Shown: in pieces, positions 25,466 to 37,546 of the stretch
How positions within the stretch are numbered: the stretch's first letter is position 1
Layout: every line of letters starts with the position of its first letter
NCBI RefSeq assembly: GCF_949628265.1
Contig: NC_088787.1
Coordinates: forward strand, 28,262,501 to 28,326,500
Direction: 5' to 3'
From: Cloeon dipterum
Taxonomy: Eukaryota; Arthropoda; Insecta; Ephemeroptera; Baetidae
DNA: 64,000 nucleotides
Translations under genes and position numbers: made by a program
Notes under the pieces: generated by a model
Databases searched by the model: none
Told to the model about the DNA's origin: nothing
The model's input: only the letters and a program-made list of their open reading frames with translations

Positions 25466-25892
25466 ACGTTTTTTACATATACATATTATTTGGTTAAATG
25501 CATCATAGCTCCGCAATACAGTCTAGTTGTTGTACATAACTTTATTAAAAAAATCAACCTTCGATCGCACTCACACTTCTCGCTCCATGTTATTCATAGG
25601 GAGGGAACGATAAAAACATAATAATATTAGCATTATATTTACATCGGTCTTTGAAATAGTAATTAAATTCATTATTTTTTTAATTTTTCTCTGGGGTATT
25701 CTCACACTTAAACTTAATGAACTGAACAAATACAATCATACATTCATGTCTTAAACTTAATTTTTGTATACATTTTCACTGTTTGTCTGCAGTGAACAAT
25801 TATTATTGCTATATTTTTACTCTGTTAATCTTACTTGATTACATAGACCACGCAGTGCCTGAAAGCTCACTTGGAGATAGTTTGCAGCAATT
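25466..25892 (+). promoter_or_regulatory. Presumed 5' region of the PIWI gene
   Basis: No TATA box stands out. An acceptor-like sequence (TAGTTTGCAG, ending at 25887) lies five bases before the start codon context CAATTATGG, which suggests an untranslated first exon upstream whose donor I could not place. Confidence 0.35.
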
Positions 25893-28800
25893 ATGGACCC
25901 CCCAAGTCAAGGCAGGTCCAGGGGTCGTGCCAGGGGCAGAACCTTCCCCTCAGAGCAACATGCGTCTTCAACACCAGTGCCGGGAGCTGCACCAGAGCAG
26001 CTACCTCTGGTATCGACTGTGAGTCAGATAATATGAATTAAATCACGCGCATCATGGTTCATGTCATATTGCTTTTAGCATGGGCCAGGGCGAGGCCGTG
26101 GAAGAGGTCCAATCTTTCCTCAAGCTGGACCAAGCACCAGTGCACCTCAGGAAGTAAAATATCAGCCTAAAATGGTATTTACCACCAAATGCATTGAAAA
26201 CAAGAAAGGTAAATAATGAAGGTTTAGACGGGTTTCTGCATTTTGACTCTTGAGTTCTGTTAAATTTATCATATCTGATAAATTTCTACATTTATGACCT
26301 CCTGCTCTTGAATTTAGTAAAAACGATTCTAATAATGCTTCCAGGCACAAGTGGCACACCCCTTGATCTATATTCCAACTTCTTTGAAGTGAGCAAGTTG
26401 CCAAACTACTCATTCTACCAGTATTGTGCCACCTTTGAGCCAGAGGTGGACAGATTGGGCGAACGGAGGGCACTGCTCAGGATGCATAGTGACACATTGA
26501 AAGGCTTCTTGTTTGATGGCACTTCTTTATTCACCAACATCCAATACCAATCTGATGTAAGCTTTTAACTTATACATCAAACCAGGCTTGTAATATTGTA
26601 GTTTTTTGTGATGAGTAACTAACTGCCATTAATTATCACTATATTAGATGGCCACACAAAATCAAATGGCAACTACAATATTATGTTCAATAATATAAAA
26701 CGTACTTGAGTCACGTTGGTTGATTATACTGCCTTACTCTAGCTCTAGCATATATTATGTGTTGTGACTCTATAATGTTAACAGTTATTTCCCCTACAGT
26801 TGGAAAATAACATTCAGACAAATTAAAACGTAAAATTGTTAGTTATTTCAAAATTGTGGATAATGCTTGGTCCAATTGTATTTAAAATCTGTGTGACCAC
26901 GTTTCAGCCGTTGGTTCTGTTCGCGCAAAACAGCAACAAGGAAAATGTTCAAATTTTATTGAAACGAACGGCGCAACTTGACAACACATCTAGCAATTAC
27001 AACCAGCTGCTCAACATCATCGCCAACAAGTGTCTGCAATTAATGGGCCTCACGCGTTTGGGGAGAAACTACTACGACCCTCAAGCTAGGGTAAGTAGTC
27101 CAGCCATGAAATTTGAAGGGATTAATTTTGATATTTCTGTGGCAAGGTGCTGATCCATGAATTTGGCCTGGAGCTGTGGCCTGGATACATCACTTCTATC
27201 AGACAGCATGAGTCAGAAGTGCTCATGTGCTCTGCCATCACCTATAAGGTGTTGCGCCGTGATACAGTTTTCCAAGCAATGGAGAACGCTTTCCGGCAAC
27301 ATGGCCCCAACTATATGCAGCCCTTGAAGCAGACTATCCTGGGAGTCGTAGTCATGACTCACTACAACAACAGAACTTATAGAATTGATGACATCGACTT
27401 TGACGCCAACCCAATGACCCAGTTCTCTCTCAAGGATGGTAGCAAATCCACTTTTGTGGAATACTACAAAAAGGTATATGTAGCAATAAGATAGTAAATG
27501 GTATTTACCAGCATAGTATTTATTAACTGGTAAATTACACTTCTGCCAGAATTTTTTTTAAATAGCTCAACACATCTGTCGTAATTTTACATCAGTTTCT
27601 ACAATAATTGAGAATTATTGGTTTCATCTTCAAATTCACTAGCCTGAAAAAATGTTTTTTACAAAAATAATATAGTATAGTTTTTTTATAATATTTAATA
27701 ATTAGTTGAACTGGATTGACCCCATTAAGTAGTTATAAATATTTACAAAGCTAGTTTTATTCGGTTTGGCCTTAATACAACCCGTTCACCAATGTGTTAT
27801 GTGGGGAATAGTAATATAATATCTGGGAAATGTGTTTATGCTATCATAAAAACTCATTTTCCAAGAAAATAATGAAGTATAAATTTGGGTGCTCTACAGA
27901 GATACAATATCACTATCACTAACTTGCAACAACCATTGCTGGTAACAAAAGTGAGAGGAACTGCTCCTGGAACCACAGAGACCATCTACTTGGTGCCAGA
28001 GCTATGCAGGCTGACTGGCCTCACAGATGAAATGAGAGGCAATTATCAGCTCATGGCAAGCCTTGCTAAATTCACCAGAGTTGAACCACAGAAGAGAATT
28101 GACTCCCTGCTGAACTTTGGCCGCAGGCTGATGGAGAAACGCGAAGTATGATAATATCATAAATTTGACGCTTAGTGCTAATTATGCACATGCACTCTTT
28201 ATTTTCTAGATTGGAAATGAACTGTCAAAGTGGAACATGTCCTTCAGTCCTCAGCTTATCAGGATGCAGGGTCGAGAACTGCCAATGGAAACAATCATCC
28301 AGGGGGATGCATCCAATCCCAGGAGATACGAAGCTGGCAGAAACGTGGATTGGACAGCTAAGCTGAGAAGTGAGCTCGAGACATATTACCCTAATTTGTG
28401 ACTAAATTTTTGCTCTACCAGGCAACCCGCTTCTAGTGGGTGTTAAAATGGAGCGTTGGATCGCAATTGTCCCGAGACCCATTCAGCAGGAGAGCATGTC
28501 TTTCATCAGCCTCATCCTGCAGGCTGCTAGAGGAATGTTCATGGGGATGAGCGAACCACTAGTTCATTACATCAACGACGACAGTGTCAGCACTTACTTG
28601 AATGAAATTGAGAATGTCCTCAGCCGCGCTGTGCCAGATATTTTGCTATGCATGGTCTCAACCAACAGGGCCGACAGGTATGCAGCAATCAAGAAGAAGT
28701 GCTGTATTGATCGAGCAGGTAACAAAATTCTTATTTAACTTCAAACTTTCAATCTTCACCACATAATTAATTGCTAGGAATTGAAGTTCGCAAAGTTTGC

Positions 28801-31576
28801 TGAGTGACAAAATGTATGACAATGGATGAAAAGAAATTTTATTAATTGAGAATAATAAATTGATAAATTATTTTGTACCTCTTTTGAGAGAACCTTTGTT
28901 AGCAAGATTTGGCTATAGATTTATCAGTGCTATTGAAGGGATAGTGTTTGGCGGAAGGTGTAGCTCAATTATGTTTCAACCCTGCATTTTAGTTGGTAAA
29001 CACATACATGCCACCATCATTACTATCCTTCTGCTCTGTAAAAATTGACAGAAGGTGACCTTACTGAGATATTTCATTCATACGGCATTGTGTAAATATG
29101 GCAACAAATTATTGTAAGTAAGCCAGATAGACACATTCAATTTTTTACACAATGTTTGACGGCGATGGTGTGCGCTAGCAGGGACTTAAGGCGAGACACA
29201 TTGGTAGCCCATTCAATTTTTCATAAACCACTTTTTTATTTTTCGCTTCTCAACAATTTTTCAGTCAAATTTTTAGTTCACCTGGTAATATTCCAAAGTT
29301 TTGGCAAAATACATTCAGATTTTCAGTTGAAATATTTATTTACCAACATTGGTTCCACAACTAGGGCAGAACGCAAGTATGTGTATTATACAGGTGTGTT
29401 CTCTGAACGCTAATATCACCATTCAAATATAAAACACTCAGCAAATTCAAATATTAAATTGAGTTTGCGTATGCCAAGACATAAAATGTGTCCTTAAAAA
29501 ATATTGTCTAAACGGCTTAACGCTATTTTTTCCAGTTCCTACTCAAGTGGTGACAAAACGGTCAATGTCAAACAGATCTGCTATGTCTATTGCAACCAAA
29601 ATCTCCATCCAAATGAACTGCAAAGTGGGAGGCGCACCCTGGAGCTGCCATAACCCATTGAAGGGTGTAATGGTGTGCGGCTTTGATGCCACCCATGACT
29701 CCATCAATAAGAGCCGCTCTTATGGCGCCTTTGTTGCATCCCTCAATGATGAGTTCTCCAAGTATGCGAGAGAGTTGACCTTAAAATACGGCGCTAACTT
29801 GATTGTTTGTGTTAGGTACTTCTCTATGCCGTTCGCCCATTCTAAAGGCTGCGACATCAGCAACAACATGGGAACAGCTTTTGAGACAGCCCTCGCCAAA
29901 TTTAGAAAGTACAACGACGGCTGTCTGCCTAGCAGGATTTTTATGTACAGAGATGGAGTCGGTGATGGACAAATTGACTATGTGCTCAACATTGAGGTTG
30001 AGCAGATCAAGGTGAGTCGAAATTTTAACTAGTCTTTACATTTGTTGGCCTCAATGCTGAATTGCTGATCAGCATTTATGATATATTGCAAATTTGAAAT
30101 ATTTTTTCTTCTAGGTCAGTTATTTAAGATCAAATAAGCACCTGTTGAAGTGTATTACATTTTTTATTCTAAAATACATCACAATAACCGTAGCTAATAA
30201 TTAAACAATATTTAAAGAGGATTTGATGCTGCAAATTCCTGGAAAATCCTTGTTGCCTCATCTCTTAGGATTTAGTTGAAGCCAAAATTGACCTGAGTAG
30301 CACTACTGTACATTTTTTAGTAAAGTGGCTGCAAAGTTAACATGCATTTCAAATAGTGAGGACTGTCTCCTTCCAGCCACCATACCCTAAAACGTTTCAT
30401 AATTATGCTGTAGGACAGATCTCGACAAGAGAAATCTAAATCTGCTAAGAAAACGTGCTCAAGCAACGTAAATTTTGTAGAAAATTGTAAAAAAATTTCT
30501 TTAGCCAGGTCGTTTTATAAGAGCAAACTGTAGAATAAATTGTTAATTGATTAACTGCTTATTGCATCCAACAATTCAAATATTTTTAATTGTCGCCCAC
30601 TTTAAGAGACTATTTGATATGCTTACAGGCAACATTGGAGAAGCACTATCGTGGCACCAATTACAAGTTTGCTTTTGTAATTGTTTCTAAGCGAATCAAC
30701 ACAAAATTCTTCACCAGTGGGAAGCAGAACCCACCTCCTGGAACTGTAGTTGACGACCGAGTTACCTGGCCTGAGAGGTTTGACTTACATCTGTACAATA
30801 ATTTAATTCAAGCACTAACAATTATTCACTGACAGATATGATTTCTTCTTGGTGAGTCAATCAGTGCGGCAGGGAACAGTGTCCCCCACCTCTTACAACG
30901 TAATCTTTGACACCACTGGCCTTGATCCTGACAAGATGCAAAGGTTCACTTACAAGTTGACTCACCTTTACTACAATTGGAGTGTGAGTTGTAAATTTTA
31001 TAAAATTCTTCGTTCAACCTTATTATTCTAGTGCCTTGGTAAAAAAAAATTACCAGCCGTAGCTTAACAAAGTGCGTTTCATGACCAACATATAATCATC
31101 AATTGCTAGCGCAATTTAAAACAAGTGAAAGTTTTTTATGATAAGAAATATAGTTTTAGTTTGAAATTAAATACTGCCTTCTCGGTATTGAGTAAGCTGT
31201 TTTTTCATCTGCTCCAATATCTAGTTTACTAGTTTCGATGAGCAGCCCTAATTAATTAGCCAGCTGTTAGGAAGGCTGATGAGGCTGCTAATAGCAGCCG
31301 AAACTAGGTGAGCAGGTTGATTATGTTGAAATATGGAAAAAAATCGATCGCTCCACATGAAAGACCCTGCATTATTTAAATTTCAAATGAACTGCCTCAA
31401 CTGGAATCTGACAGCAGTAAATATAAGTTATGGAAATATATACTCTTCAAAAATTGCAGGGCACCATCAAGGTTCCAGCGCCTGTCCAGTATGCCCACAA
31501 GCTTAGTGAACTAATCGGCCAACATCTCCACAATGAACCACAGAGGGATTTGGATGAGCGCCTCTATTACCTCTAA
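25893..31576 (+). CDS. PIWI-clade Argonaute (Piwi/Aubergine type), 13 coding exons
   Basis: Binds piRNAs and silences transposons in the germline. Exons: 25893-26018, 26079-26208, 26345-26556, 26908-27090, 27147-27473, 27900-28145, 28210-28369, 28422-28718, 29536-29761, 29816-30011, 30629-30777, 30836-30983 and 31460-31576, giving 838 aa with all phases joining. Residues 1-53 hold RG/GR repeats ([17 protein letters not shown]), typical arginine-methylation sites read by Tudor proteins. The PAZ domain lies near 255-365 ([14 protein letters not shown] at 290-303). The MID pocket residues Y548, K552, Q564 and K590 are all present. The PIWI domain has D611, D682 (YRDGVGDGQ) and H813 (YAHKL), but the catalytic Glu position reads Asp (GCDIS, D649). 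It ends in the conserved YYL. Length and motifs favour Piwi/Aub over Ago3; Piwi and Aub cannot be separated by eye. Confidence 0.95.
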
Positions 31577-31767
31577 ACTAATTGGCAGAGGTGCCACTTA
31601 TTTTTGATCAAGCAACATGTACAATGAATCTTACATGTCATGTTCATATAAACACATTTTACTTTCAAAATTGAACTACGCTGACCAAGCTTAATATTAC
31701 TGGTAGAACAAAGATATGTCCAATTTAATAGTTCTCTTTTAAAACATAATGTAAACCATTGTGTTGA

Positions 31768-31773
31768 AATAAA
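31768..31773 (+). promoter_or_regulatory. Candidate poly(A) signal of the PIWI gene
   Basis: An AATAAA hexamer 191 bp after the PIWI stop codon, in AT-rich sequence. It is the best placed hexamer in the 3' flank. Confidence 0.5.
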
Positions 31774-32329
31774 TAGATGGTAACCATCCAACAGATTATT
31801 ATTTTTAACTTAATACTATATTATTTTTAACTTAATAGTACTCAATTATAACGTTGTATTGAATTTGTAGTCCAATCAGTTTCTTCATCATCATAAATAA
31901 CACCTATACCTTGAGTGAAAAAACACTAATATGGCCTGAATTAAAATCCTTTTGCCAACTGGGAATGAACTTGATGGGTTTGCATGTCGTTATCATCATT
32001 ATCGCAATTAATCATATACGTTCTACTCAGCTGGAAAACAGCAAATCGATGTCTGATAAATTTTCCGCAACGTAATATAAATATATGGTGGAACGGCTTT
32101 TATTAAAATTGAAAATTTATAGTCTATATCCGCTTTTCCACTGCCTGGTAATGCTTATATAACGTAGAATCGATTTATGCGCGCGTTCTGATTCTTTGTG
32201 TCCTATAATTCAAACCATTGATGAGAGATCTTTATATGCGATGGAAAAGCACTAGAGCGCAATGCAACTTTGTTGTGGAGAAGTATCTAGGACACAAGTA
32301 GTGACTTTAGAAATTCCACCGAAAAACCA
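31774..32329. other. Intergenic, 3' of the PIWI gene
   Basis: AT-rich and featureless apart from a repeated TTATTTTTAACTTAATA segment near 31798-31838. No exon recognised. Confidence 0.5.
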
Positions 32330-32684
32330 GCTCGCATTGTTAAGGCATTCTCAGGAGTGCCACAGCAATGGGAGATGTTTGAGTAGTCCAAGAACCTATT
32401 ACTAGCTGCCCAATGTCAAGAGATGACCAAAGTTGGTTGGTTATGTGGCTCGAAATGCTCTAATAGCTCACTAGGCTTGAAGGTGCACCGGCGCCGACTT
32501 GCCACTTGCTGGTTTTTGGCACCTTTCCAGCGGATTTAGGGACAAAAAAAATAATATCTGGCGTTTAAATGAAAGACGGGTAGGCCCAAGCTCTTCTGCG
32601 GCCCCATGTTATACGCTCGGCGGTGCTATTGGGACCCAGTGTGCTCGTGGCCCACAGGAAGTGCTGAGCAGAGGTTCTTAAAAA
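32330..32684 (+). mobile_element. SINE-like dispersed repeat, copy A
   Basis: Starts GCTCGCATTGTTAAGGCATT and ends AGCAGAGGTTCTTAAAAA. Two more copies (40815-41214 minus, 44890-45247 plus) align along the whole length, with shared blocks such as GGCGCACCGGCG, CCACTTGCTGG and CACCTTTCCAGCGG. It is the most diverged of the three, with small indels. The A-rich end suggests retrotransposition, but no clear tRNA-type promoter is visible. Confidence 0.8.
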
Positions 32685-32701
32685 GTCTAAATGGGTTAAG
32701 A

Positions 32702-32735
32702 CATTATTATTATTCATTGGACACAATCGGTGTAC
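32702..32735 (-). mobile_element. Short LINE 3'-end fragment
   Basis: Read on the minus strand it is GTACACCGATTGTGTCCAAT followed by an (AAT)n tail. The same series occurs at the 3' end of the LINE remnant near 50.24 kb. It abuts copy A of the SINE-like repeat. Confidence 0.6.
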
Positions 32736-35700
32736 GACGTAATTATAATTAAGATGACATTGATGTAGTTGGCAGAAGTGTCTGGACATCGGTTAGACTT
32801 TTGAGTTGGAAATAATTTAGGCGTAAATTTTTATATTTTAGGCTCCAATCTGTAAGAGTTGTTAATTAACGCTGATACTTAAGTGGGAATTCTTTTGAAT
32901 TCATGAGGATTTTAAATCAACAAATTGTTTTTTTTAAATGGTAGACATCGGCTGAAATTTAAAAAACTTTCTTTTATCGCATGATTGAAAAGACGTAATC
33001 CCATGCCCTATTCCACAGTCAAAAGAGCATTGTTTACTTTAAGAATGTGCAAGCATTCATTCCAAAAAAATAATTAATTTATAATCTTCTGAGATTGGCT
33101 CATTACCAGTTAATTTCTGCCGTTTCTACCTTGATTTAATCATCCCTGTGCTTTTCATAGGACGACTAAACAGGTCCTCAGTGAACAATAAAAAATGGCT
33201 CTTTGCTCATTCTTAATCCTTTCTGTCTGACTTTGGGACCTTTCTTTTAAATATAATATTTACTTTTGTCTCCTCTTTTAACTCAATTCAAAACAGGTCT
33301 GCACGTTTTTGCCCTTTCCGCCTTTGCTTCCAGTGCATGTGTGTGTTGACCTGTGGGCTAAGCCTTGACCGCGGATCACAGATTCGCTGGCCAAATGCTC
33401 AAAAGGCCGTGGTCGGCATTTGCAACGACGGAGTTTGTTGTTTTAGATTCAGGCCAAGGGTCAGTTGTTAGCCGAAGCCTAAAGGCGTGATGCGCTGCTG
33501 CAGACAAAACGAGCGCCTCCTTGCTCATTTTGTCCTAGTTGCAATGTTTTTTCTCACCCTTGGCCTTGCGTTCCGGCCTGACAGATTTTTCTCACATACG
33601 TGGGGTAATGTTTCAAGCACGGACTGACCCCAGTAGAAAAGAGAAAATATTGTAGCGAACCAAGTAGTTTTATGAAAATTATAGGAAATTTGTCTTAGGA
33701 TCGATTGAATTTCTTCAGTGCGCTTCATACTGTACAGTTAAAATAATATTAGTGATTAAAGTAATTGCAAATTAGCTATGGGTTATGGCTTAAATATTTA
33801 AAGGGATTCAAGAAGAGGAACCTTTCACAATTTTGCTGAATAAAATCTCCTGATTATATTGTCTGCAAAAAAACGGCCAGAGAAATTATGTTCAAGTTGT
33901 GTCCGGCCCTGGCTTACAGTTGAGTGAGCGTGTCAGTGTGCCACACTCGTTTGCTCGTTTGGGCTGCATGTTTCAAAGAGAGTGTGCCTCGTGTACGCGC
34001 GTGTGTCGTTTATGGTTGTGTTTACTGCTTCCATCCCAATCTTGTTTTTTTTCGGAAGGTAGGGAGGGCGAAAAAAGTCGTCATCGGCGTCGTGCGTGTC
34101 ATCATTACGCCAACCACGCCGACGGTGCATTATTATGATTCGTCACAACTGCGCTTGAGACTCCTTGCGTAATAAAGTCTTTTATGATGAGCTTTCGTTA
34201 TTATATTTGGAAATTTCCCCTTCACTCTTGTGTCATCAGCAGCACCTTGTCTCACAGAGAATCAACATCTCGCCTGTTTTCATTCATTCGCCTTGGTGAT
34301 GCATTCCGAACAATGAAGAATTTGTTGCTTTTGTTGTCGTGGCAAAATTGAAATTGGCCCAGTTCTTTGCTTTCAATATTTCAAAAGTGGCTATAAATGT
34401 TGCAAAGATGTCAGAATCCAAAAGATTCAACTTTGGAATAAAGGACTGGATGACTTGATAAAAAAATAATTTCACCTCCTGTTCTTGCTCATTTTCCCCC
34501 CTGAAATATCACACAGTTAAAAATTATTTGCATTTAAAAGCGGTTATTTCTGGTGATCACTCAAAAAATTAAAACACTTCAATGAGTTGAGCAGTAAACG
34601 CAATCTAAGCAGCTAGGACTAAGCTACATTATTTCCAAAATTAAAGCACCTGACGATTTTTTCAAGGCAGATTTAGATTCTCTGTTGCAAATGAAATAAC
34701 GATTTGAAAGGGCAATAATGAATAGACCAATAACTTTGCTGCCAATTTCCTCAGAGGCTTAAATGTGAATTCAGTTTTATGCTTTGAAAATTTCATGCAA
34801 CGGTAATGAGTATCGCAGTAACATTCCTCCTTAAAAATCAAGTTGACAATTATCAGTTTAGAACTAACCCATAAATTTGATTTAAAATGTTAATTGTATA
34901 GCTAAGTCTCAACTTTTTGAGATGTTCAAAGCGCCTAAATATTTCGCGTACGCAGCTCCGTCCTGCACTACAGTTGTGCAGGTTGCCTAACTGTGCCTAC
35001 TGATCCTGATTCGACAGAGACGCAGGAAAAGAAATAGGGGGATTCACAAAATGGATTTGAAAGATCCGCTATAAATCGTTTTAAGACGGATTTGGAAAGT
35101 TCAAAGTGTGATTGATGTGACGCGACTTTAAAATTCAAATTCTTTTCACTCTCCAGGGTGGTATCAGAAACAGATTCCGCCTCTGTGCACTGCTACATGA
35201 AGAGGAAGAATATATATGAAACTCCCTCATTTTTATGTAATATCCAAAAAGTTTTAAGGGAGCGCGTTCACCCCCTGATGTGCGCATAAAGAGAGATGAT
35301 AGATTCGGCGAAGTGTCAAAAGTCAAAATGCACAAGTTGCGCGAGTGGCAGGAGTGCGTAAGAGGGTGTAATACAATGAAAACGCGAACTCGGCAACTCC
35401 GAGCGAAAAGCGGAAACAAAGCGGTCGTAAAGGAGGCAGAGCGCCGACTCGAGTGCATAATGCATCATCATATCTGCGAGCAAAACGACTGCCGATTTAT
35501 CTCCGGTCCCATCTTTTATTCTCGCGAAGTCGCGAGAAAAAGTGAGGCAGATATCCAAAGCAGTAAAAAAATGAGCGCGGGCTGCATATTTCATTAGTAG
35601 AGGCATTAAATGTGTATTGTTTGTCGTGCAATTCGAAGAGCGTCGACGCTGAAGTTGATGCATGTGCGTCGAGTTGGATGAATGCATTTAAGCGCCAGCG

Positions 35701-37512
35701 AGAGGAATTGCATTCGAATTCGCATTTCCCCACAGCGCTGCCACTCGACTCTAAAACGCGCAGAAAGGTGTGAAGTGGTAAATGGCATTGCAGCTAGGTA
35801 CCTCACTGCACATTGCCCGTTGTGTGCAAGTGCCGATTTCGCAATTTTTCAAAGAAAATTGTGCTCTGTATGCACTGGCTGACACAAAGGAATGTTCGCT
35901 AGAATTAAGTTACCTTTATTGGGGTAAAGTCAATTACTGCCGCTAGCTGGTTTGTGCATTGTTCTTACTGTTGAGCTGAGAGCGTAAAACATGTTTATCC
36001 ACGAACTAGGGTAGATTGCTAAATAACACTCACAGAGCACCATAGCCACATTTAAATTTAAATGCGAGCTTGCCATAGCTAAATATGGTGCAAATGAGCT
36101 AAATGATGTTTCTAGTTATTGATAGAAATCTGTCGTTATCAAATTAAATTTGCTAAATAAAATTTTTAGCAACATTTCCTAGATAACTTAGAAGTGTTTT
36201 TCCTGATTTCACTTCATCAGAAGATTCGTGGAACGGGCTAATAATTAATAAATATATTTAAATGATTGAATTTCATCCTTTATTGCTTTTTTGAGAATTG
36301 AGAGAAGACCTTAAAGTCATGGCAGCGTATAAAAGATGTGATGTTTTAAATAACTCACCCATTGCTTACTTAATATTTGTTTATCTTGGAGGAACTTGGA
36401 GCTATCATACGAAAATATTTGATATATTTAATAATCAATAAGTCTCTTGACAGTTTAGCATAAATATAAACATTTTGTGCAACTCAAACAATTTGATTAT
36501 ATTTGCTACAGACAGTCAATTTAGGGGTTTAACCTTATTTTCTATAAATATATTTTAACAATGATTCTTACTACGACCGCTGCGAAAAATAGTTTTATCA
36601 TTCTGGCCTCTCATTTTTTTACATGAAAACTGCGATGATCGCAAATCTACTTTCCTCCTTGGCCAGATAAGAGCCGTAAAGAAGGCAGACTGCAGCTGAT
36701 GACTTGGTTGCTGTCCTCTGAAGCGAAAAATAGCAAATTGAGCACCCCTTGAGGCAGAAAGTCGGCAAATTGTAGCAATTATCAGCGCATCGGTTGGCCA
36801 GACTAATTGATTAATCGCACAAAGGCGCGTGGATTTATTTTTCGCCCGTTGGTGGTCGCAAAAGTTTGCGTTGTCTATAAATCTGCGCGATCAAAATTCA
36901 GGGAGGCGGCTAGCAGCCATTTTCGCCACCGACGCCGATTCCCTCTCCGTGTGAGGAATTTATGATGGCCATTTCCAGCCGCACACCATCCTTCTGCTCG
37001 TGAAACTCTGCGCCTCACTGCTTTCTATTCTTCCATTCGGCAGCTACCAGAGGTGCATTGCACAATCTCATATATATTATCTGCGGCGATATATAATTTC
37101 AACTAATCGCTTGTATCAGCTGCTTCTGTTATGAATGCGAGTGGCCGCTACAATCACAATCAAAGATTTGATTAGCGCGTTTCCATAGTTCCTCAGCTTT
37201 GCGTCCGCTTCTACGTTTTTTGACAACTGGTGTTCCGTCAATAAGTTCCGCCATTGATGATTGAATGATGACTACAATATCTTCGAGATTCATCAGTTTT
37301 TCAAATTGAATTCCTAGGCCTTGCTTTTTATTTTGTGATTAAAAATATTTAGTTCAGAATTTCTAGTCATTTGAATATACAATTTTTTACATGGGAGCTA
37401 AGGTGGCAAACCGCATAACTTAATTGGTTTGTCGATTTGTTCCTATTTTATTAATTTGAACCAAATATAGTTGCCCTTCAGTGGGCTGGATCCCCGTGCG
37501 GCCTGGTGCGCC
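32736..37512. other. Intergenic, no gene recognised
   Basis: Alternating AT-rich and GC-richer blocks (notably 33.9-34.1 and 35.2-35.8 kb) with overlapping open frames on both strands, none resembling a known protein. No RNA gene seen. Confidence 0.5.
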
Positions 37513-37546
37513 CATTTTATCCGTTCGCGGTGTTATTGGGACCCGG
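37513..37546 (+). repeat. Diverged fragment of the SINE-like family
   Basis: The segment ATCCGTTCGCGGTGTTATTG with its flanking bases matches the 3' part of copies A-C, especially copy B. Further out it diverges, so this is either an old fragment or a related subfamily. Confidence 0.5.

Noticed and set aside
26801..26835. Extra small PIWI exon after the acceptor near 26800
   Set aside because: The frame that joins exon 3 reaches a stop after eight codons; the acceptor at 26907 joins in phase and restores the family sequence.
28860..29413. ORFs within the large PIWI intron
   Set aside because: No family resemblance, AT-rich, and inside an intron defined by in-phase flanking exons.
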